Made by a program: the position numbers and the translations under genes. This document shows, one piece after another, positions 1 through 5,477 of a stretch of DNA of 7,704 nucleotides. The notes under the pieces are model-generated. The model saw only the letters and a program-made list of their open reading frames with translations, did not search any database and had not been told where the DNA came from. Every line of letters starts with the position of its first letter. Position 1 is the stretch's first letter. Source of the stretch: Pseudopedobacter sp039918235 (GTDB lineage Bacteria; Bacteroidota; Bacteroidia; Sphingobacteriales; Sphingobacteriaceae); the NCBI GenBank assembly GCA_039918235.1, contig JBDSHZ010000164.1, positions 1 to 7,704 on the forward strand, in the 5' to 3' direction.

Positions 1-444
1 ATTGAACTGGCCAAATTAATCCCTACTGATTTGGAAGCCACTTTTTTTACCATCAGCCCCTTGGTTGCATTGGAATTGGCAGAACATAGTAAACTCACTG
101 TTATATTAATTGGGGGTCAACTTTCAAAAAATGCGCAGATCAATATTGGCGCAAGTGTCATTAATGATCTCTCAGAGATTAAAGTGGACATCTGCATTTT
201 GGGTGCAAATGGAATTGATGTTAAAGAAGGAATCACAGATTCTGACTGGGAAGTTGTACAAGTGAAAAAAGCAATGATTAAGTGTGCTGCGAAAGTTGCT
301 ATTTTAAGTATTGCAGAAAAATTGAACTCTGTGCAAAAAATGACTGTTTGTAACCTGAACCAAGTCACTCATTTCATCACTGAGCTTGATCCAAAAGATG
401 CAAGCTTAATTCCGTTCAGTAAAGGTAACTTTCAGATCTATTAA
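1..444 (+). CDS. DeoR/GlpR-family transcriptional regulator, C-terminal sensor domain (5' end outside window)
   Basis: The reading frame is open from the first base, so the gene starts before the window; 147 residues are visible. They match the C-terminal effector domain of DeoR-family repressors, which binds a phosphorylated sugar and controls an N-terminal helix-turn-helix (not in the window). Visible landmarks are IELAKLIP at the left edge, TVILIGGQLS (33-42), the GANGID...GITD block (68-80), a VKKAMI segment (88-93) and a closing HFITELDP (124-131). The domain is complete, so about 100 residues, including the DNA-binding part, are probably missing upstream. The gene converges on anmK with a 4-base overlap of the two 3' ends. 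Beside anmK and a nagB-type gene, an amino-sugar phosphate is the likely effector and the anmK/nagB spacer a likely target; both are inference. An ATG- or TTG-initiated short protein inside this stretch is not credible, because the homology continues to the window edge. Confidence 0.88.
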   Translation: MELAKLIPTDLEATFFTISPLVALELAEHSKLTVILIGGQLSKNAQINIGASVINDLSEIKVDICILGANGIDVKEGITDSDWEVVQVKKAMIKCAAKVAILSIAEKLNSVQKMTVCNLNQVTHFITELDPKDASLIPFSKGNFQIY

Positions 445-1625
445 TTAGGCAAACTGATTTTACCCATACTTTTAACCTCTGCACCAAAAACGGAATAACC
501 CCCAGAAACGGTCTCGTTAGCTAATAAGGCAAATAAAATTGCTTCTTTTGCATCAGGATCAATCCCTAAAGCTGAAGTATCTTTAAATTTTGCATTTGGA
601 ATCATTGATTCCAGATTTTTCATTAACAAAGGATTATGGGATCCTCCTCCACTTACGTAGATGACTATTTTTTCATTTATATTGTAAAACTGTTGCACTC
701 CTAAGCTGATACTAGTAGCAGTAAACCTATTCAAGGTTGCCATTACGTTTTCCAGGCTAATTTTATTTGCAGTTCTGTTTAATGAGCGTTCTAAATAAGA
801 TATATTGAAAAGTTCTGGCCCGGTTGATTTTGGCAAATCTTGGGTAAAAAACTCATGATTGAGCAACTCGGATAACAATTCATTACATACCACTCCTTTC
901 AAAGCGATATTTGCAAAATCATCAAAGTATTTTCCCTTAAAATTTTGCTGCACAAACTGATCCATCATGGTATTACCCGGACCTAAATCGGTACTTAAAA
1001 CATCAGAGAACTGAGCTCCTTTAGGAATATTTGTCAAATTTGAAATGCCACCTATGTTAAGCAGTATGCGGTTTTCTGCGCTATTGTTAAATAAAAGATA
1101 ATCTCCATATAAAGCTAAAGGCGCACCTTCATTTCCTTGAGCGATACTTTTTTGCCGGAAATCACTAATGGTAATGATCCCTGTTTGAGTTGCAATGTAA
1201 TCTCCATCACCAATCTGTAAGGTTGCATTTCCAAACTCATCTTTAGCTCTTAACCTAGCAGGTGCATGATAAATTGTTTGCCCATGGCTTGCTATTAAAT
1301 CAATGGCACCTTTATCATAGCCATTTTTTGATAAGAACTGATTGACCAATTGGGCATGAATTTCTGCTATCCCTTTATTCATGAGGCAAACCTGTTCTAA
1401 GTCAACTTCTTTTCTAAAGCAGATCTCTTTAATTTTATTTTTAAGATCAGCTTGATAGGGAACTGTTTCAAATGCCAAAAGCTTAACCCGAGTGTCTTTA
1501 CCGGCGTTTGAAATCTTACAAAGCGCAATATCAAGCCCATCTAAAGAAGTGCCAGACATTAAGCCTATGATTAACCGCTCTTCTTTATTGCAGATCTGAT
1601 TTAGCTTTGATAAGGAGGTATTCAT
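441..1625 (-). CDS. anmK: Anhydro-N-acetylmuramic acid kinase AnmK
   Basis: AnmK hydrolyses the 1,6-anhydro ring of anhydroMurNAc and phosphorylates it with ATP, giving MurNAc-6-P. It is a cytoplasmic step in peptidoglycan recycling. The 394-residue protein shows the ASKHA-kinase landmarks of the family: the phosphate loop GLMSGTSLDG (21-30), ASHGQTIYH (112-120), LQIGDGDYIA (136-145), DFR at 155-157 whose Asp corresponds to the catalytic Asp182 of E. coli AnmK, NIGGISNLT (190-198), DLGPGN (213-218) and VSGGGSHNP (324-332). The length is slightly above the E. coli enzyme (369) because of a short N-terminal extension before the loop. The ATG at 1625 is the only sensible start; as usual in this phylum no Shine-Dalgarno precedes it. 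The gene diverges from the nagB-type gene across a 138-bp spacer. The next step, MurQ, is not in the window. All key motifs are intact. Confidence 0.96.
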   Translation of the reverse strand: MNTSLSKLNQICNKEERLIIGLMSGTSLDGLDIALCKISNAGKDTRVKLLAFETVPYQADLKNKIKEICFRKEVDLEQVCLMNKGIAEIHAQLVNQFLSKNGYDKGAIDLIASHGQTIYHAPARLRAKDEFGNATLQIGDGDYIATQTGIITISDFRQKSIAQGNEGAPLALYGDYLLFNNSAENRILLNIGGISNLTNIPKGAQFSDVLSTDLGPGNTMMDQFVQQNFKGKYFDDFANIALKGVVCNELLSELLNHEFFTQDLPKSTGPELFNISYLERSLNRTANKISLENVMATLNRFTATSISLGVQQFYNINEKIVIYVSGGGSHNPLLMKNLESMIPNAKFKDTSALGIDPDAKEAILFALLANETVSGGYSVFGAEVKSMGKISLPN

Positions 1626-1667
1626 TTTTTAATTTTTACGCTTACAATATAAGGATTCAAAGATCAG

Positions 1668-1723
1668 AAATAAAAAACCGCAATAAAATGCAAAATGAAA
1701 ATATTTTAAATAAAAAACCGCAA
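1668..1723. repeat. Pair of exact 16-bp direct repeats, candidate operator
   Basis: AAATAAAAAACCGCAA occurs at 1668-1683 and again at 1708-1723, with a 40-bp period. The flanking bases differ on both sides (G/T before, T/A after), so this is a bounded match and not a long duplication. The only GC-rich part is the CCGC core inside an otherwise A-rich spacer. Nine- or ten-base partial matches elsewhere (near 3292 and 6428) lie inside coding sequence and look accidental. Two equally oriented copies about four helical turns apart, the nearer one overlapping the nagB -33 region, would suit a repressor site. The binding protein is unknown. Confidence 0.7.
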
Positions 1724-1739
1724 AAGAAATTTTCTATAT

Positions 1740-1747
1740 TATATTTG
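1740..1747 (+). promoter_or_regulatory. Bacteroidota-type -7 promoter element for the nagB-type gene
   Basis: TATATTTG fits the TAnnTTTG consensus of the Bacteroidota primary sigma factor exactly. Transcription would start near 1752-1754, leaving a leader of about ten bases before the ATG at 1764. No TTTG is found at the expected -33 distance, where the second copy of the 16-bp repeat sits instead, so the promoter may be weak or regulated. Confidence 0.5.
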
Positions 1748-1763
1748 AATAAATAATTGATTT

Positions 1764-3686
1764 ATGGCTCGTTTAAACCTGCTGGAAGCAACCAGATTTG
1801 AAAAATTACCAGTAACCGTATTTGATAACGAGCTGGAAGCCTGTAAAAAAGTAGCTTTAAGAATAGCCTCATTAATCAACTCCAAAAATGAGAAAATGGA
1901 AAAAACCATTTTAGGATTGGCAACTGGGGCAAGTCCTGTTGGGGTTTATAAGGAACTCATCAGGTTACACCAAGAGGAGGGATTAAGCTTTAAAAATGTA
2001 GTCACCTTTAATCTGGATGAATATTTCCCGATGCAACCTCAATCTGAACAGAGCTATGTTAAATTCATGAAAGATCATTTATTTGATCATATTGATATTA
2101 ATTTTGACAATGTTCATATTCCTGATGGGACACTATCACTTCAAGAAATTCAGCAATTCTGTGTAAACTATGAAAAAAAAATCACCGCATATGGTGGTTT
2201 AGATTTACAGGTTTTAGGAATTGGAAGAACAGGACATATCGGTTTTAACGAGCCTGGTTCGGCTCCCAACTCAGGAACCAGATTGGTCACCTTAGATGAT
2301 TTGACCAGAAAAGACGCAGCAAAAGATTTTGGCAGTAAAGCTAATGTTCCAACTAAAGCCATTACCATGGGAGTGGGAACCATCTTTAAAGCTAAAGAAA
2401 TAATTTTAATGGCATGGGGAAGTAAGAAAGCCCAAATCATAAAAAAAGCAGTTGAAGGAGAAATATCAAGTGAAGTTCCTGCTACTTACCTTCAGCTTTC
2501 AGAAAATGTAGAATTTGTGTTGGATGCGGATGCTGCATCATTATTGACTCGTTTTGATACACCTTGGCTAGTAAAAGACTGTATTTGGAATGATCAAATG
2601 ATTAAAAAAGCAGTAATCTGGTTGGCTACTACCGTAAAAAAACCAATATTAAAACTAACTGAAGAAGACTACAACAATCACGGTATGGCTCAGTTAGCCA
2701 CAGAAAAAGGGCCTGTATATCAGATTAATATCCAAATTTTTAACGAGCTACAACATACCATTACTGGATGGCCAGGAGGTAAACCAAATGCCGATGACAG
2801 TCAAAGGCCTGAAAGAGCTGAACCTGCCATTAAAAGATCAATTATCTTTTCTCCTCATCCTGATGATGATGTGATATCAATGGGTGGCACTTTTATCCGT
2901 TTAGTTGATCAAGGGCATGATGTTCATGTGGCTTATCAAACTTCTGGAAATAATGCAGTTTGGGATGATGATGCTTTAAGATATATGGAATTTGCGATTG
3001 ATATTTCAGATGCAGTTTCTGATACCCATCAGAAATTGGTGGCCAATTATGAAAAGCTAAAAGCATTTGTAAATAAAAAGAATCCTAACCAGAACGACCC
3101 TAATGAACTAAAGCTGATTAAAGGCTTGATTAGAAAAGGAGAAGCTAAAGCAGGTGCAAGATATTGTGGTTTAAAAGATGACCACATTCATTTTATGAAT
3201 ATGCCATTTTATGAAGCAAGAAAGTCAAGCAGAAAAAATGAAATTACCGAAGCTGATGTAAACGTTACGATAGAATTACTACAGAAGATAAAACCGCAAC
3301 AGGTATTTGCTGCAGGTGATTTCGCTGATCCGCATGGAACACATAAAATTTGCTTTGAAGCTGTAAAACTTGCTATGATTCAGCTAAGAAAAACGGAGAA
3401 ATGGGCACAGGAATGTTGGATTTGGCTTTATAGAGGAGCTTGGCATGAGTGGGGAACTCATGAAATAGAAATGGCGGTTCCATTATCTCCGGAAGAACTG
3501 GAAAGGAAGAAACAAGCTATTTTTAAGCATCAATCTCAAAAAGATAGGCCCGTATTCCCTGGTGACGATTCTAGGGAGTTTTGGGTAAGGGCCGAACAAA
3601 GAAACAGAGATACTGCCAAGCAGTACGATGAACTTGGTTTGGCAGATTACGAGGCGATGGAAGCTTTTGTGAAATGGAAATTTTAA
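1764..3686 (+). CDS. nagB: Glucosamine-6-phosphate deaminase-like protein with C-terminal PIG-L/LmbE deacetylase domain
   Basis: This is a 640-residue two-domain cytoplasmic protein. Residues about 15-265 are NagB-like (GlcN-6-P to fructose-6-P plus ammonia): sugar-phosphate loop GLATGASPVG (51-60), NLDEY (83-87) with Asp85 matching catalytic Asp72 of E. coli, and GHIGFNEPG (157-165) holding His158 and Glu163 (E. coli His143, Glu148). The position matching E. coli Asp141 is Thr156. After a linker (about 265-355), residues 359-640 carry a PIG-L/LmbE-type zinc deacetylase: PHPDDD (364-369) and DPHGTH (522-527) supply the expected His/Asp/His metal ligands. E. coli NagB has only about 266 residues; the long form is known to me as a Bacteroidota-type protein often labelled deaminase-like. 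Whether the second domain acts on GlcNAc-6-P, GlcNAc or another amino sugar cannot be told. The ATG at 1764 follows a good -7 element, and a strong terminator follows the stop. The deaminase call is likely but not certain because of Thr156. Confidence 0.9.
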   Translation: MARLNLLEATRFEKLPVTVFDNELEACKKVALRIASLINSKNEKMEKTILGLATGASPVGVYKELIRLHQEEGLSFKNVVTFNLDEYFPMQPQSEQSYVKFMKDHLFDHIDINFDNVHIPDGTLSLQEIQQFCVNYEKKITAYGGLDLQVLGIGRTGHIGFNEPGSAPNSGTRLVTLDDLTRKDAAKDFGSKANVPTKAITMGVGTIFKAKEIILMAWGSKKAQIIKKAVEGEISSEVPATYLQLSENVEFVLDADAASLLTRFDTPWLVKDCIWNDQMIKKAVIWLATTVKKPILKLTEEDYNNHGMAQLATEKGPVYQINIQIFNELQHTITGWPGGKPNADDSQRPERAEPAIKRSIIFSPHPDDDVISMGGTFIRLVDQGHDVHVAYQTSGNNAVWDDDALRYMEFAIDISDAVSDTHQKLVANYEKLKAFVNKKNPNQNDPNELKLIKGLIRKGEAKAGARYCGLKDDHIHFMNMPFYEARKSSRKNEITEADVNVTIELLQKIKPQQVFAAGDFADPHGTHKICFEAVKLAMIQLRKTEKWAQECWIWLYRGAWHEWGTHEIEMAVPLSPEELERKKQAIFKHQSQKDRPVFPGDDSREFWVRAEQRNRDTAKQYDELGLADYEAMEAFVKWKF

Positions 3687-3709
3687 AGATTTTGGTTTAG
3701 GTTGATTGA

Positions 3710-3746
3710 AAGAAAGTCGCAAATTTTAGCGGCTTTCTTCTTTTTT
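3710..3746 (+). terminator. Rho-independent terminator after the nagB-type gene
   Basis: A stem pairs 3710-3720 (AAGAAAGTCGC) with 3729-3739 (GCGGCTTTCTT), with one G-U pair, around an eight-base loop AAATTTTA. TCTTTTTT follows at 3739-3746. It begins 23 bases after the nagB stop and ends 29 bases before the next start, so it should separate nagB from the nagX-like gene unless read-through occurs. Confidence 0.87.
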
Positions 3747-4688
3747 AAATCTAAATTCATATTAAATAAGCCAATATGACCAATCAACCAGTCCTTAGCA
3801 AAAGATTGCTATCTCTTGATGTATTTAGAGGTTTCACTGTAGCCGCAATGATTTTAGTAAATAACCCAGGCGACTGGGGGCATATTTATAGTCCGCTGGA
3901 TCATGCAGAATGGAACGGTTGCACACCTACAGATCTCATTTTCCCTTTTTTCCTTTTTATAGTTGGCGTTTCCATTGTTTTTGCATTAGATTCAAAAAGA
4001 GCAGATTTAGCAAATCACCGGTCTTTGATATTAACAGCTTTAAAAAGAACGGCCATTTTGTTTGGTTTAGGTTTATTGCTTTCCTTATTTCCTTATTTCA
4101 ATTTTTCGGTAGTCCGTATTCCCGGCGTGTTACAACGGATTGCAGTGGTTTATTTTATATGTGCCGTACTTTTTATAAAAGTAGACAGGAAAGTGCTTTT
4201 TCAAACTTTTATTGCCTTATTACTGCTTTATTGGCTTGCCATGACGTTGATTCCTGTTCCAGGTGTAGGTTATCCTAATTTGGAAAAGGAAACTAATTTA
4301 GGTGCCTGGTTTGACCGTTTAATTTTCACTGAAGCTCATCTTTGGAAATCTAGCAAAACTTGGGACCCTGAAGGATTGTTCAGTACCATTCCTGCAATTT
4401 CCACAGGCTTGTTTGGCGTTTTAATGGGCCTCACGCTAAAATCAAAAAAGAGAACGGAAGAGAATAAAGTTGCTTGGCTTTTTACTTATGGCTTAATAGC
4501 TGTGATTATTGGTCTTGTTTGGGATTTGTTTTTTCCTATTAACAAAGCATTGTGGACCAGCTCATATGTACTGTATGCTGGGGGTTTAGCAAGTATGGGG
4601 TTAGGAATGTGCTATTGGTTAATAGATGTGCAGGGTTTCACTAAATTTACCAAACCCTTTGTGATATATGGCGTAAATGCCATTACGG

Positions 4689-4695
4689 TTTTCTT
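4689..4695 (+). other. Frameshift site in the nagX-like gene
   Basis: Up to ACG GTT (4685-4690) the upstream frame fits the family; from CTT GCC TCA (4693 on) the -1 frame fits. The four-T run GGTTTTC would read correctly with five Ts (ACG GTT TTT CTT GCC). The lesion is thus most simply a one-T deletion. The downstream frame has no further damage over 70 codons. Confidence 0.8.
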
Positions 4696-4719
4696 GCCTC
4701 AGGAATTATTGCAAGATCC

Positions 4720-4905
4720 ATGAATATTATTCATGTAAAGTTAAATGGGGAAGAGGTTACTTTAAAAGGCTGGTTTTATGATCAGTTTTTCGCTCCTTAT
4801 TTCTCTCCATATAATGCCTCTTTAGCCGGAGCCATTACTTTTATTTTGATCTGGTTATTGATATTGTGGCTGATGTACAGAAAGAACATCATTATAAAGG
4901 TATAA
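4720..4905 (+). CDS. C-terminal piece of the frameshifted nagX-like gene, not an independent gene
   Basis: This frame would encode 61 residues from the ATG at 4720, which overlaps the stop region of the upstream frame (CCATGA). It is better read as the tail of the same membrane protein, since the family-like sequence starts upstream of this ATG at 4693. It contains an extramembrane stretch (KGWFYDQFFAPYFSPYNA), one final hydrophobic segment (about 34-54) and a basic cytoplasmic end, RKNIIIKV. Separate translation from the ATG by stop-start coupling is possible, but a single-helix fragment is unlikely to work alone. It ends two bases short of the convergent lptC stop. Confidence 0.6.
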   Translation: MNIIHVKLNGEEVTLKGWFYDQFFAPYFSPYNASLAGAITFILIWLLILWLMYRKNIIIKV

Positions 4906-4907
4906 AT

Positions 4908-5465
4908 CTATTGATTTGGGTTTCCTTTTAATTGAAAATCAGCAGTTCCCTGGTTGATTTCGTAGTAAGAAAAATCCTCATTAGACCAGAAGTTAGGTCC
5001 TGAAATAATATCTGTACCGGTATTTATGGTCACTATTTTATTGGAGTAAAATCTTTTCAGATTTTCGTCCCATATGAGCTCTTCAGATTTAAATGTTTTT
5101 CCTCCGGCATTGGTGGCCACAACATTTTTCCTCAGCTCTACAATCTTTTCGCTCTCCCTTCTAATGGCATAATCAGAAGTTACCTTGCTGGTCTGCTTTA
5201 AATCTTTATCAAAGAAAGTCACTTCAATACCTTTAGGCATTTCCATGTAAGGTTTTGCAGCAGTTTTGTGGTTGTAAAGAATTGGCGTTTTTAACTTGGC
5301 TTTAACATGAGCCGAATCACTATAGATAAATTCGGCTCCTTTTGTTATTTCTACATCATTCTGTTTCACCTCCATCTCTTTCACTTTACTTAGGTCATCT
5401 TCACAAGCAGTGAAAAATAGTATCCCTAGTAATAGGAAACAGAAATTACGAATGGAAACATTCAT
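4908..5465 (-). CDS. lptC: LptC-family LPS export lipoprotein
   Basis: LptC is the periplasmic-side component of the Lpt machine that carries lipopolysaccharide from the inner membrane to the outer membrane. The 185-residue product has a lipoprotein signal, hydrophobic residues 8-18 followed by FTAC, with Cys21 as the acylated residue, and a domain of repeated beta-strand pattern typical of LptC/OstA. Family landmarks are YSDSAHVKAKL (48-58), a KGIEVTFFD segment, the GKTFKSEELIWDENLKRFYS stretch and SGPNFWSNEDFSYYEI near the end. E. coli LptC is held by an uncleaved helix; the form here would be lipid-anchored. It is the last visible gene of the purQ-coaX-barrel-lptC run, 12 bases behind the barrel gene, and ends almost touching the convergent nagX-like gene. 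The ATG at 5465 puts the signal peptide right at the N-terminus. No intrinsic terminator is visible after the TAG stop. The family is assigned by motif recognition. Confidence 0.85.
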   Translation of the reverse strand: MNVSIRNFCFLLLGILFFTACEDDLSKVKEMEVKQNDVEITKGAEFIYSDSAHVKAKLKTPILYNHKTAAKPYMEMPKGIEVTFFDKDLKQTSKVTSDYAIRRESEKIVELRKNVVATNAGGKTFKSEELIWDENLKRFYSNKIVTINTGTDIISGPNFWSNEDFSYYEINQGTADFQLKGNPNQ

Positions 5466-5477
5466 TGAAGAAAAGAA

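Larger units (their letters stand above)
1626..1763. promoter_or_regulatory. Divergent anmK/nagB control region
   Basis: This 138-bp, very AT-rich spacer must supply the start signals for both anmK (leftward) and the nagB-type gene (rightward). It holds two exact 16-bp direct repeats (1668-1683 and 1708-1723), a TAnnTTTG element (1740-1747) and a small interrupted palindrome, AGAAA-T-TTTCT (1725-1735), between the second repeat and that element. The second repeat covers the place where the -33 half of the nagB promoter would lie. Regulation by the neighbouring DeoR-family protein is an inference from position only. I see no riboswitch-like structure. Confidence 0.6.
3776..4905 (+). pseudogene. 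nagX: NagX-like membrane acyltransferase (HGSNAT/DUF5009, COG4299 type), interrupted by a frameshift
   Basis: The first 306 codons read as an integral membrane protein with the N-terminal hallmark of the HGSNAT-like family: SLDVFRG (13-19), MILVNNPG (25-32), HAEWNGCTPTDLIFPFFLF (43-61). His43 lines up with the active-site His of human HGSNAT, which moves an acetyl group from cytosolic acetyl-CoA to glucosamine across a membrane. About ten hydrophobic segments follow (for example 52-71, 89-107, 117-135, 138-158, 204-221, 232-252, 263-283). The frame then turns into unrelated PQELLQDP and stops at 4723. The -1 frame continues as LASGIIARSMNIIHV and on to a last membrane segment and a basic end at 4905. 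Restoring one base in the T run 4689-4692 gives an unbroken 376-residue protein of normal family length. NagX homologues sit in GlcNAc-utilisation gene sets of Shewanella and Xanthomonas, in line with the neighbours here. The gene may be intact if the deletion is a sequence error. Confidence 0.87.

Noticed and set aside
117..368. Minus-strand open frame opposite the DeoR-type gene
   Set aside because: The plus strand encodes a clear conserved sensor domain; the opposite frame shows only composition-driven hydrophobic stretches.
1658..1694. Possible minus-strand anmK promoter (GATCTTTG with an upstream TTTG)
   Set aside because: The -7 candidate has one mismatch to TAnnTTTG and the spacing to the only upstream TTTG is 25 bases, longer than usual, so it is not listed as a feature.
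2168..2440. Minus-strand open frame of about 90 codons inside the nagB-type gene
   Set aside because: It lies wholly opposite a well-conserved NagB domain, has no recognisable family and has no start context; it is a shadow frame.
3288..3300. Further copies of the AACCGCAA core within coding sequence (also near 6428)
   Set aside because: Only 9-10 bases match, inside conserved reading frames, so chance is a sufficient explanation.
3483..3722. Minus-strand open frame of 79 codons covering the nagB 3' end and terminator
   Set aside because: It overlaps conserved PIG-L coding sequence, runs through the terminator hairpin and resembles no known protein.
3910..4278. Alternative plus-frame open stretch inside the nagX-like gene
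   Set aside because: The other frame carries the conserved HAEWNG and membrane segments; this one is a +1/-1 shadow.
4685..4700. Programmed -1 ribosomal frameshift as the explanation for the nagX break
   Set aside because: GGTTTTC does not fit X XXY YYZ re-pairing at both sites, and I saw no clear downstream stimulatory hairpin; a one-base deletion is simpler.
4904..4917. Small hairpin AAATC-TATT-GATTT between the nagX tail and lptC
   Set aside because: Five A/T-rich base pairs with no proper T tract are too weak to call a terminator.
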